DNA of 64,000 bases. Origin: an uncultured Flavobacteriaceae bacterium. GTDB lineage: Bacteria; Bacteroidota; Bacteroidia; Flavobacteriales; Flavobacteriaceae. The translations under genes were made by a program, and so were the position numbers. Shown here in pieces: positions 27,899-37,271 of this stretch. Numbering within the stretch: position 1 is the stretch's first letter; every line of letters starts with the position of its first letter. The stretch covers positions 1-64,000 of the forward strand of contig CALIIC010000093.1 in NCBI GenBank assembly GCA_938020445.1, read 5' to 3'. A model generated the notes under the pieces. The model searched no databases. It worked only from the letters and a program-made list of their open reading frames with translations, and was not told the origin of the DNA.

Positions 27899-29635
27899 CT
27901 ACCGATAGCGCCAACTCGTTAAATCAGCGTCTTTGGGAGCGCTTTCAGCAATGCGTTTCATGATTTTGGGTACGTACATGCGATTATAGCGTAAACGGCT
28001 GATGGCATTGGGTTGATTAGGATCGCCGTTCCAACAGTGTTCGGCCTGGTCACCATAGAGCACTTCCCCGTCATAATAGGGCTCTGAAGTATTTTCAAGA
28101 AAATCTTCCATCAAATACACCGCATTGTTCAGGTAATAATTATCCATATCACCACAATAAATATGGATCTTCCCTTTAAGGTGCTCCCCTAGCTTGTCCC
28201 AATCGCGTTCCAGAATATGGCGTAGGTCGTAGTTCTCTTTCCAATACTCGGCCACTTTATGGTCAATAGCACCCGTTTTCTTGTCCCAAATACGCACCGG
28301 GTAACCATCGGCTCCTTGCGGGGAATAAGTAGCTTCCCAAATATCCCATTGCTGTCCCGAACGGCTCTTATCGCCCAATACAAGTTCCAAATGATTTCCT
28401 TGACGCAGCGTCGATTGTATTTGTCCTAAATGATCCCGATGGCTTGGCACTTCCAATTGTTTGTGATCACTGGCATAGTAATAGGCGTTTTCATCCTCAT
28501 AAATATTCGTCAAACAATAGGCCCGAAAATCGATCGGATCGGGGCAGGCAGCAAAACAACCGTTGTATTCCTCAGGATATTTCACTTGAACCGCAAGTGC
28601 CTCCCACCCGCCGGTAGACCCCCCGTATAAAAAGCGCGACCAGCCTTCTCCCATACCCCTAAATTCTTTTTCGATATGCGGAATAAGCTCATAGGTAATT
28701 GCATCGCCATAGGGCCCTTGACTGGCAGAATTCACCGCATAGGAATCATCGTAATAGGGAGTCGGATGTTGGATCTCGATAATTAAAAAACGTGGGAATT
28801 CAGGTTCGTTCCAACGCTTATAAAAATCATAGGCCTCCTGTTGTTGGATGATATTATACCCTTCCAACTGAAAGCGTTCGGAATATTCCGGCTTTAGGTT
28901 GGGATCCGGTGGCGTGGTGCGAAAACCACCAAAGTCTGCCGGAAAATGCCCTTGAAATACCATAAGTGGGTATTTGGCTTCTGGGTGTTCTTCAAAACCT
29001 TTGGGCAATAGCACATGGGCTCCTAAATACATATCCCGGCCCCAAAACTCAGATAGCTTTTCAGATTTGATCTTAATGTGTTTGATCCATTCGGTATCGG
29101 CCGGTTCGGGAAGCGGAGGAATCACCTGATCCATGGTCACGGTCGCAGCCTCGATTCCCGTTTCGGTCACCGTCATCTGAAATGGTTTACTGAACAGATT
29201 CCCTGGAGAACGATTCCATTGCTGCCCTTCACCATTGTCCATCGGCAGCTTGACCGTCTGCCCTGTTGCGAGCTGAAATGTTTCATACACGTGCAATAAG
29301 GCCTGCACTTGATACACTCCCGGTGGCACTTCTGACAGACTGGGATAGGGATATCCAAAAATTTCCGAATCAAAGGTTTGTAGTTCACCTGCCTTCATTC
29401 CTTCTACATTCATCCCGTAAATCAATTGGGTATGGAGGCCATCGCTTATTTGAAAACGGGGTTCTTTTTCAGTATCGGTAGAAAGCATTAACAACAAGCG
29501 ACCATCCACGGGATTGCTACTAACAGAATCTGAAAAAGTGACCGAAATCGTAAAGTTCGACGCTTCTTCGGTTGCGGGCTGGCATCCCACTAGGAAAATT
29601 AGCGCTATTATTAAAAATGAAAAAAGTGATTTCAT
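27899..29635 (-). CDS. putative esterase-fold lipoprotein
   Basis: Lipobox LIFLVGC; LYGGSTGGWEALAVQVKYPEEYNGCFAACPDP nucleophile-elbow-like. Confidence 0.75.
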   Translation of the reverse strand: MKSLFSFLIIALIFLVGCQPATEEASNFTISVTFSDSVSSNPVDGRLLLMLSTDTEKEPRFQISDGLHTQLIYGMNVEGMKAGELQTFDSEIFGYPYPSLSEVPPGVYQVQALLHVYETFQLATGQTVKLPMDNGEGQQWNRSPGNLFSKPFQMTVTETGIEAATVTMDQVIPPLPEPADTEWIKHIKIKSEKLSEFWGRDMYLGAHVLLPKGFEEHPEAKYPLMVFQGHFPADFGGFRTTPPDPNLKPEYSERFQLEGYNIIQQQEAYDFYKRWNEPEFPRFLIIEIQHPTPYYDDSYAVNSASQGPYGDAITYELIPHIEKEFRGMGEGWSRFLYGGSTGGWEALAVQVKYPEEYNGCFAACPDPIDFRAYCLTNIYEDENAYYYASDHKQLEVPSHRDHLGQIQSTLRQGNHLELVLGDKSRSGQQWDIWEATYSPQGADGYPVRIWDKKTGAIDHKVAEYWKENYDLRHILERDWDKLGEHLKGKIHIYCGDMDNYYLNNAVYLMEDFLENTSEPYYDGEVLYGDQAEHCWNGDPNQPNAISRLRYNRMYVPKIMKRIAESAPKDADLTSWRYR

Positions 29636-29803
29636 AGGTTGGATTTTATGGATAGAAGGTACTCATTTTAGGAAAACAATCAAACCTTCGCCTGCCCGAC
29701 GCGCATGGTGTTATACATCGAACATCTCACTATTTCGACAAGAAATCACGCATTTTTTCGTTCGAAAAATATAGTTGTTTTATCAAACCCTAAATCTGTA
29801 CCC

Positions 29804-29950
29804 ATGAAGAAGTTCTGTTGTATCGCCCTCACCATGGTGCTTGTCATAGCAATGGCCAGTTGCATCAACGATGAGGAAGCAACCGATTTAGAGATCATAG
29901 CACCACAAGACAGCACCGCGACGAGCGAGTACCCAGCCATACTCCAATAA
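29804..29950 (+). CDS. small (48 aa) lipoprotein
   Basis: MKKFCCIALTMVLVIAMASC lipobox, stop, then terminator. Confidence 0.6.
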   Translation: MKKFCCIALTMVLVIAMASCINDEEATDLEIIAPQDSTATSEYPAILQ

Positions 29951-29955
29951 AAAAA

Positions 29956-29980
29956 GCCCTGACTATACAAATGTCAGGGC
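29956..29980. terminator. Rho-independent terminator (convergent intergenic region)
   Basis: GCCCTGAC-TATACAAAT-GTCAGGGC stem-loop, A-tract to the left. Confidence 0.75.
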
Positions 29981-30003
29981 CTTGTTTCTGATTGTTTTGG
30001 CTT

Positions 30004-32058
30004 TTACCAAATCTTTACGCGCTTCTCCGGTGGCAGGTATAGGGCATCGCCTTCCTTCACATTGAAGGCTTCATAAAACTCTGGTATGTTTCGCACCACG
30101 CCATTCACCCTAAAATCTCTTGGGGAATGTGGATCCGAACTTACCTGTACACGCAGCGCTTCATCTCGTGACTTACCACACCATCCTTGTGCCCAACCGA
30201 TGAACACCCGTTGATTGGCCGTAAAGCCATCTATTTCAGGAGCTTTTTTGCCATCTAGCGAAATTTTATACGCTTTCAAGGCAATACTCAAACCGCCCAA
30301 ATCCCCAATATTTTCACCTAGGGTAAATTCTCCGTTCACTTTTAAGTTTGGTAATACCTGAAATTCATTGTATTGTGCCACAAGATTCGCAGTTCTTTTT
30401 TTAAATTCTTCCTTGTCTTGTTCGGTCCACCAATTGCGCATGGCACCATCCCCATCAAACGTACTTCCCGTATCATCAAAACCGTGTCCTATCTCATGTC
30501 CAATTACCGCACCGATCGTGCCATAATTAACGGCATCTTCAGCATCCAAATCAAAGAAAGGTGGCTGTAAGATCGCTGCTGGAAAAACAATCTCGTTCAT
30601 GGTCGGATTGTAGTAGGCATTCACCGTTTGAGGGTTCATCTGCCATTCGTCTTTATCAACCGGTTTTCCCAATTTGTTGAGTTGCCGTTGGTATTCCATT
30701 TCGGCAGCACGTTTTAGGTTCCCATAAAGATCATCGGATTTAACGTCGAGGTCGTAGGCCTTCCATTTATCGGGATACCCAATTTTTGGTGTAAACTTAC
30801 TCAACTTGTCCAAGGCTTCTTTTTTGGTGGCATCACTCATCCAATCGAGCTCTTTGATACTCGCTTCATATGCCTTTAAGAGGTTATCGACCAAGGTTTC
30901 CATACGTTGTTTGGCCTCTGGCGGAAAGTGTTTCTTTACGTATACCTTTCCTACTACCTCCCCTAAGTTACTGCTAACAGTAGACACTCCCCTACGCCAT
31001 AGCGGGCGTTGTTCCTTCGTACCTCGAAGCTCCTTGCTGTAAAATTCAAAATTTTGTTGATCAAGAGCGGCATTCAAACGTGACGCTTTCGCATCAATGA
31101 CACTCCATTTTAGATAGGTTTTCCAAGTCTCTAAATCAGTAGAAGTGATGATTCCATCTAACGCCTTCGTATACTCGAGCATCAGAACCCCTAATTTATT
31201 TTGCTGATCCAAGCCCAACTCTTTCAAATAGCCTGTCCAGTTAAAATTCGGCATCACATCGGGCAATGAACTAACATCTAACATATTATAAAGGCTTACC
31301 AAATCACGGGTTTTTTCCTTTTCCATATGTTTTTCCGCAAAGGAAGTCTCCAAAGTCATGATTTTCTTGGCAGCCACTTCACCATTGGGCAAACCGGCAA
31401 GATTGTACATTTTTGCGATGTGCGCCACATACTTTGTCTTAATCTCTTCGGAACGCTCATCCGTTTTTAAGTAGTACTCTCGATCTGGTAGTCCCAAACC
31501 ACTTTGCCAGATATATACTGTATAGATTTCAGGGTTCTTAAAATCTTGGTATAAGAAAAGGCCGATGGGCGCATTGATTCCGTACTTGCTGGCGTATCCA
31601 AAATAAACGGCCAAGTCATCGTAACTCGCAATACCATCGATTTTATCGAATTCCGCTTTCAAAGGAGCGGTTCCCAGCGCATTGCGACGCTCCATATTCA
31701 TATACGATGCATAGAGGTCACCAACTTTTTGTTCGTCACTCCCCGCGGCAAAATTCCCAGAAGCAGATTCTTCAATAATAGCCTTTACCTTGTCTTCCGA
31801 TTCTTCATGAAGAATGGCTCCTATTCCAAAAGAGGATTTATCGGCAGGTATCTCGGTCGTTTTCATCCAACTCCCGTTCACATACTCGGTAAAATTATCT
31901 CCCGGTTTTACGGAAGGATCCATGTTTTTGGTAAGAATTCCTGATTTCAGCGGCTTTTCAAGAGCCACAGCGGTTCCCTCTTGCGCAGTACTTATATAAC
32001 TGGCAAAGCCAAACGCTACTGCCCAAAAAAGCAGCGCGCCCCGTTGTTTTGTTTTCAT
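30004..32058 (-). CDS. M13-family metallopeptidase (neprilysin-like)
   Basis: VIGHEIGHGFDD; NENIGDLGGLSIALKAY; C-terminal W. Confidence 0.92.
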   Translation of the reverse strand: MKTKQRGALLFWAVAFGFASYISTAQEGTAVALEKPLKSGILTKNMDPSVKPGDNFTEYVNGSWMKTTEIPADKSSFGIGAILHEESEDKVKAIIEESASGNFAAGSDEQKVGDLYASYMNMERRNALGTAPLKAEFDKIDGIASYDDLAVYFGYASKYGINAPIGLFLYQDFKNPEIYTVYIWQSGLGLPDREYYLKTDERSEEIKTKYVAHIAKMYNLAGLPNGEVAAKKIMTLETSFAEKHMEKEKTRDLVSLYNMLDVSSLPDVMPNFNWTGYLKELGLDQQNKLGVLMLEYTKALDGIITSTDLETWKTYLKWSVIDAKASRLNAALDQQNFEFYSKELRGTKEQRPLWRRGVSTVSSNLGEVVGKVYVKKHFPPEAKQRMETLVDNLLKAYEASIKELDWMSDATKKEALDKLSKFTPKIGYPDKWKAYDLDVKSDDLYGNLKRAAEMEYQRQLNKLGKPVDKDEWQMNPQTVNAYYNPTMNEIVFPAAILQPPFFDLDAEDAVNYGTIGAVIGHEIGHGFDDTGSTFDGDGAMRNWWTEQDKEEFKKRTANLVAQYNEFQVLPNLKVNGEFTLGENIGDLGGLSIALKAYKISLDGKKAPEIDGFTANQRVFIGWAQGWCGKSRDEALRVQVSSDPHSPRDFRVNGVVRNIPEFYEAFNVKEGDALYLPPEKRVKIW

Positions 32059-32138
32059 TTTCTATTTATTAAATGTTTCTCTGGTTAGAAGCGCTTCTAC
32101 CAATTTTGTTACAGTGCTTTTGTTAAACTTTCGAAGAT

Positions 32139-33023
32139 TTACCCTTTCGCCCTATGCCGCTCTCTGGCCAATAGCGTATTTTTCAGGAGCATGGCGATGG
32201 TCATGGGACCGACACCTCCTGGAACCGGCGTAATAAAAGAGGCCTTTTTACGCACATTTTCGAAGTCAACGTCTCCCGTAATATAGTAGCCTTTAGGCCT
32301 GGTTTCATCGGGAACACGCGTAATGCCTACATCGATTACTACGGCATCATCTTTTACCATTTCGGCCTTTAAGAAATTGGGCACGCCCAAGGCAGAAATG
32401 ACAATATCGGCCTGCGAAATAATTTGAGTGATATTTTTGGTATGACTATGTGTCAAAGTAACGGTTGAATTCCCAGGCCATCCTTTACGTCCCATCAAAA
32501 TGCTCATAGGCCGCCCTACAATATGGCTACGACCAATGACCACGGTATGCTTCCCTTTGGTATCTACTTTATAACGTTCCAACAATTCTAAAATTCCAAA
32601 GGGTGTGGCCGGGATGAACGTACTCATATCCAAGGCCATTTTACCAAAGTTGGCGGGATGAAACCCATCTACATCTTTATCAGGATGGATCGCCATGATT
32701 ACCTTTTGGGTGTCGATCTGCTCGGGCAACGGAAGCTGTACGATAAACCCATCGATGTCATCATTGGCATTCAGTTCTTCGATCTTTTTCAATAGTTCCA
32801 ACTCAGAAGTAGTGCTAGGCAATTGCACCAGGGTAGATTCAAAACCAACCCGCTCGCAGGATCGTACCTTACTACCCACATACGTAAGGCTGGCACCATC
32901 ACTTCCTACGATTACAGCAGCAAGATGTGGCACCTTTTCACCGCGTTCTTTCATTTTCGAAACCGTCTCTTTGATTTCTTCCTTGATTTGGTTCGATACT
33001 TTTTTTCCGTCTAGTATTTCCAT
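32139..33023 (-). CDS. folD: bifunctional methylenetetrahydrofolate dehydrogenase/cyclohydrolase FolD
   Basis: YVGSKVRSCERVGFES; DGFIVQLPLPEQID; VVIGRSHIVGRPMSILM; TPVPGGVGPMTIAMLL. Confidence 0.95.
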   Translation of the reverse strand: MEILDGKKVSNQIKEEIKETVSKMKERGEKVPHLAAVIVGSDGASLTYVGSKVRSCERVGFESTLVQLPSTTSELELLKKIEELNANDDIDGFIVQLPLPEQIDTQKVIMAIHPDKDVDGFHPANFGKMALDMSTFIPATPFGILELLERYKVDTKGKHTVVIGRSHIVGRPMSILMGRKGWPGNSTVTLTHSHTKNITQIISQADIVISALGVPNFLKAEMVKDDAVVIDVGITRVPDETRPKGYYITGDVDFENVRKKASFITPVPGGVGPMTIAMLLKNTLLARERHRAKG

Positions 33024-33026
33024 TTT

Positions 33027-33056
33027 AGTATTCAGTTGCCAGTGCCAGTTAGCAGT
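33027..33056. repeat. ACTGCCA-family heptamers, arm 1 (inverted relative to 33456-33480)
   Basis: CAGTTGCCAGTGCCAGTTAGCAGT. Confidence 0.7.
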
Positions 33057-33059
33057 ATG

Positions 33060-33425
33060 CTATACTCCAAACTTAGCCGGGTTAGTAATCATATATTGAA
33101 TTAGTTTGCCTACTTCATTGCTTTGCTGTTGCAAGGTTTTTTCTATTTCAGCAGTAATATATTGACAAGAAAGTGCAAATTGCAACCATACTTGTGTTTC
33201 CGAATTTTCTCCATCAGCATCGGTCAACTTGCTAATAAAGTGTTTTACATATCTTCTTTTTCGATACGGCTCCGCTATATTAGAACAAACCGAATGAGAA
33301 GACCTTCTAATCTGATCAGTAAGGGAGTAGCTTTCTTCCTTGGGAAATGATTTTGTCAACTCAAAAATCTTTATTGACAAAAAAAAGCCTTTTGATATGC
33401 CAACAATTTTTGAAAACTCATACAT
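33060..33425 (-). CDS. four-helix-bundle protein (S23 / rRNA intervening-sequence-protein-like)
   Basis: 121 aa; LTKSFPKEESYSLTDQIRRSSHSVCSNIAEPYRKRR...HFISKLTDADGENSETQVWLQFAL. Confidence 0.9.
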   Translation of the reverse strand: MYEFSKIVGISKGFFLSIKIFELTKSFPKEESYSLTDQIRRSSHSVCSNIAEPYRKRRYVKHFISKLTDADGENSETQVWLQFALSCQYITAEIEKTLQQQSNEVGKLIQYMITNPAKFGV

Positions 33426-33455
33426 CTTTTTTACAAATACTCTTTACTAAACTTG

Positions 33456-33480
33456 TTTGCAACTGCCAGCTGCCAACTTA
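33456..33480. repeat. ACTGCCA-family heptamers, arm 2
   Basis: GCAACTGCCAGCTGCCAACTTA, ending ~5 bp from ffh stop codon. Confidence 0.7.
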
Positions 33481-33484
33481 GTAA

Positions 33485-34822
33485 TTACTTCATCCCCTTC
33501 ATACCGCCCATCATCTGCATCATTTTTTTACCGCCGCCTCCTTGCATCATCTTCATCATCTTGCCCATTTGATCGAACTGTTTCAACAATTGGTTCACTT
33601 CCTGAATGGTTCTTCCACTTCCTTTGGCAATCCTCTTTTTTCGACTTGCATTTAGTTTCGCAGGCGTGGAACGTTCGTCCGGCGTCATTGAATGAATGAT
33701 CGCTTCAATATGTTTAAAGGCATCATCGTCGATATCAAGTCCTTTGAGCGCTTTACCGGCACCGGGAATCATCCCCATAAGGTCTTTGATATTCCCCATT
33801 TTTTTGATCTGCTGAATCTGGCTCAGAAAGTCATCAAAGCCAAACTTGTTTTTGGCGATTTTCTTTTGAATCTTTCGGGCCTCTTCCTCGTCGAACTGTT
33901 CTTGCGCCCGTTCTACCAGAGAGATAACGTCTCCCATACCCAGGATACGATCCGCCATTCGCGAAGGGTGGAACACATCAATAGCCTCCATTTTTTCCCC
34001 CGTTCCTATAAACTTGATCGGTTTATCTACCACAGATTTGATAGAAATAGCGGCTCCTCCACGGGTATCTCCGTCCAATTTTGTTAGGATGACCCCATCA
34101 AAATTCAAAATATCGTTGAAGGCCTTTGCTGTATTTACGGCATCTTGCCCCGTCATTGCATCCACTACAAAAAGGGTCTCTTCTGGCTGTATGGCTTTGT
34201 GAATATCCGATATTTCGTTCATCATCTTCTCATCCACGGCCAAGCGACCGGCGGTATCGATGATAACAACATTATGGCCATTCGCCTTTGCATGTGCAAT
34301 TCCCGCTTGGGCAATGGCAACCGGGTTCTTGTTTTCCTTATCGGAATACACCTCTACGTTTATCTGCCCTCCTACCACATGTAATTGATCAATTGCTGCG
34401 GGGCGGTATACATCACAGGCAACCAATAAAGGGTTTTTGCTCTTCTTCGTCTTTAAAAAATTGGCAAGCTTTCCGGAAAAAGTGGTCTTACCCGAACCTT
34501 GTAAGCCTGACATAAGGATGATCGATGGGGTACCTGAAAGGTTGATACCCTCGGTTTCCCCTCCCATAAGCTCGGTGAGTTCGTCCTTGACGATCTTTAC
34601 CATGAGCTGCCCCGGTTGTAAGGTGGTCAATACATTCTGTCCCAAGGCTTTTTCCTTGACTCGGTTGGTAAATTCCTTGGCTATCTTGAAGTTGACATCC
34701 GCATCCAATAGTGCTCGCCGCACTTCCTTGGTTGTTTCTGCAACATTAATTTCGGTTATTTGGCCATGTCCTTTTAGTACATGAAGGGCCTTATCGAGCT
34801 TTTCGCTTAAATTATCGAACAT
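33485..34822 (-). CDS. ffh: signal recognition particle protein Ffh
   Basis: GLQGSGKTTFSGKLA, DTAGRL, TKLDGDTRGG; Met-rich C-terminal M domain. Confidence 0.96.
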   Translation of the reverse strand: MFDNLSEKLDKALHVLKGHGQITEINVAETTKEVRRALLDADVNFKIAKEFTNRVKEKALGQNVLTTLQPGQLMVKIVKDELTELMGGETEGINLSGTPSIILMSGLQGSGKTTFSGKLANFLKTKKSKNPLLVACDVYRPAAIDQLHVVGGQINVEVYSDKENKNPVAIAQAGIAHAKANGHNVVIIDTAGRLAVDEKMMNEISDIHKAIQPEETLFVVDAMTGQDAVNTAKAFNDILNFDGVILTKLDGDTRGGAAISIKSVVDKPIKFIGTGEKMEAIDVFHPSRMADRILGMGDVISLVERAQEQFDEEEARKIQKKIAKNKFGFDDFLSQIQQIKKMGNIKDLMGMIPGAGKALKGLDIDDDAFKHIEAIIHSMTPDERSTPAKLNASRKKRIAKGSGRTIQEVNQLLKQFDQMGKMMKMMQGGGGKKMMQMMGGMKGMK

Positions 34823-34958
34823 CGTCTTACTAGATTTTGAAGAAAAGCAAATTTAAGAATAAGGATGGGAATGAAGGGCGAATGGACTCAAAAATATTGT
34901 GTATCCGTATGCTTCTCGGTTTACCAGGTTGGGAAAGGAACTTCAATAAAACAAAAAA

Positions 34959-34980
34959 GCGGTTATCAAATGATAACCGC
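34959..34980 (-). terminator. Rho-independent terminator of 35034-36404 gene
   Basis: GCGGTTATCA-AA-TGATAACCGC followed on minus strand by TTTTTTGTTTT. Confidence 0.85.
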
Positions 34981-35033
34981 TTTCGAATGTGGGGCAAAAA
35001 AGGTGTGGGGTATATTTTCGATCGCCCCGTTAG

Positions 35034-36404
35034 CTAATCGCAATTTCTTTCAAACACCAATAATTCTTCCCCGCGTTTTATTTCGAAACGTTCTTCGGCG
35101 CATGAGATGACCGTCCATTCGCCAATGTAATTGGCAACCTCAAGACTTAAATCATTAAAGCTAAGAACACCTTGAGAGACCGACCAGTTTCCTTCATCGA
35201 CCACCGTTTCGTTCGGATTGCGCACATGAATGTTCATATTCGTAAAGTCCCATTTCAAATATTCCAAAAAGGTTCCTTCACCATTCGCGACTTCCCAAAC
35301 ACACTCAGAAAGTTTGCTTGTAATTTGCTCGTCGCTGCATGGCTTTCCCGCATCACAGGCCCTTTCCAAAATAATTCTGTTCCCATCTCCCTTGAACAGT
35401 TTGATCTTGTCCTCGTCTATTTCATAAACGTACCAAACGAGATTAAAATCGATCAGGTCCGCGAATTCCAGATCCAGGACTACTCGCCAATCGGTCACCC
35501 TTGTTTCCCAGGTTCCGGAAATGGTTCCTCCAGCCGGACCTGTGGCAATTGCAGTACCGTCTTCAGAAAAATTTATCAGATATTCCCTGTACTGATCTGT
35601 TTGGTTCTGCGCATCTCTGCGAATATCTTTGACCCACCAAGGACATTCGACCAATAAATTATCAAGACGTTCCTTGGTAAAATCATCATCATTGTAATCA
35701 TCATCATCGTCCTCGTCGCAGGCATCCTTGAACCTGTTGATCGTATCGGCCAAGGACTCGTAGTCGTTGATCGAGATTTTGGTGCCGTCAAAGGCTTCGA
35801 GTTCTATCGGAAAATCGATACCTATCAAATCTTGTTCTCCCAAACCTGCAAAGAACAATCGCAACTCCCGATCACTACTTACGGTAACACTGCCCGTCTG
35901 CTGTGAATTCACATTAAAAGTGAACATAGTCACAGGGTACACAATGTCAACACATTCAATATCTTCATCGCCACCACCTTCGATACAATTTGCTGCCAAT
36001 TCCCGTAATTCTTCAATATTGTTCAAGGTAACTTCCGCAAAATCGGCCAATGTCACCGTTATTGGGAAGATGATTTCCAAAAGATCCGAATCATCCTCAA
36101 TGGCGTCAAAAATCTTTTCTATCAGTTTTAAGTCTTGTTCAGAATTGACCGTAATCTCAATACCTCCTACCTCAACGGTATATGGAAAGCGAATGTTAAA
36201 ACAGCTAGAACCATCGATGATATTATCAAAGGAACCGTCATTTGAAACTGTTCTTTGAATCAGTTGAGCCGTTGTCGAGTTTACAGAAAGGCTCGTCTCA
36301 TCACCTATAATTGGATCGTCGTCCGCGTCTGATTGGCAGGCGGTAAAAGCAAAGGTTGCAACCAGTAGGCCAGTGTACAACAGGGAGTTAAAAAACTTTT
36401 TCAT
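35034..36404 (-). CDS. hypothetical lipoprotein with internally duplicated domains
   Basis: Lipobox FAFTACQ; two FPYTVEV/VYPVTMF-type repeats and two C-terminal lipocalin-like repeats each ending ..LERAC/..FERNC. Confidence 0.7.
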   Translation of the reverse strand: MKKFFNSLLYTGLLVATFAFTACQSDADDDPIIGDETSLSVNSTTAQLIQRTVSNDGSFDNIIDGSSCFNIRFPYTVEVGGIEITVNSEQDLKLIEKIFDAIEDDSDLLEIIFPITVTLADFAEVTLNNIEELRELAANCIEGGGDEDIECVDIVYPVTMFTFNVNSQQTGSVTVSSDRELRLFFAGLGEQDLIGIDFPIELEAFDGTKISINDYESLADTINRFKDACDEDDDDDYNDDDFTKERLDNLLVECPWWVKDIRRDAQNQTDQYREYLINFSEDGTAIATGPAGGTISGTWETRVTDWRVVLDLEFADLIDFNLVWYVYEIDEDKIKLFKGDGNRIILERACDAGKPCSDEQITSKLSECVWEVANGEGTFLEYLKWDFTNMNIHVRNPNETVVDEGNWSVSQGVLSFNDLSLEVANYIGEWTVISCAEERFEIKRGEELLVFERNCD

Positions 36405-36625
36405 AATGATTTGGAATTTTTCGTTACTTCAATTCTAGAACAACCCACTTAAAAAACACCCTACCCACTTTCCTAAACTTTTTTAAAATATCTTTGGGCA
36501 ACTTTGCGTTAGTAAACTGATTCTGCTCCTTATAAAATGGGAGATGAAGATGTTTCATATGTTTTCATATTTTAACACCAACAAGTACTCATTTTTTTTT
36601 TGATTCAACCTTTAAAACCAGCCAA

Positions 36626-37138
36626 TTGGAAGATACTATCCAAGACAATGTTTGTGAAGAATCGGTTTTTGGTTCTATTTTCAAAGCTACTTCAAAAACG
36701 GTTTTTAATTATATTTATTATAAGTTCGGTAACGAAGAAAAGGCCCATGATGCAGTTCAAGAAGCCTTTGTAAAGCTTTGGGAAAACTGTGGCAAGGTGA
36801 GTCCTCAAAAAGCAAAGTCGTTTGTTTACACTGTTGCAAACAATACCTATCTTAATGTAATCAAGGCCGAGAAGGTACGTTTGAAGTATGCCGACAAGCG
36901 CTTAAAGACCACCAACGAGTCTCCAGAATACATTATGGAGGAAAATGAATTTAAAGAAAAACTAGATAGGGCTTTGGGCGATTTGCCGGAAAACCAACGA
37001 ACTACTTTTCTATTGAATCGCATCGACGGAAAGAAGTATGCCGAAATTGCAGAAATGGAAGGCGTAAGTGTCAAAGCAATCGAAAAAAGAATGCACTTGG
37101 CACTGAAAACGTTACGAGAAAAGATCGATGGTATATAA
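36626..37138 (+). CDS. RNA polymerase ECF sigma factor (FecI-like)
   Basis: KAHDAVQEAFVKLWENCGKV; LPENQRTTFLLNRIDGKKYAEIAEMEGVSVKAIEKRMHLALKTLR; apparent TTG start. Confidence 0.88.
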   Translation: MEDTIQDNVCEESVFGSIFKATSKTVFNYIYYKFGNEEKAHDAVQEAFVKLWENCGKVSPQKAKSFVYTVANNTYLNVIKAEKVRLKYADKRLKTTNESPEYIMEENEFKEKLDRALGDLPENQRTTFLLNRIDGKKYAEIAEMEGVSVKAIEKRMHLALKTLREKIDGI

Positions 37139-37271
37139 AAAATGTGTTTTCAGGTTGAACGTTCGAAGTTTATGGACGAACAGCAAAAAATGGACGATTT
37201 TGGGTGTTCATCCATTTAAAAGTAGGGTTTTTTACTAACCAGTTGTTATTAAGGAGATAAAGCTGCAGATT

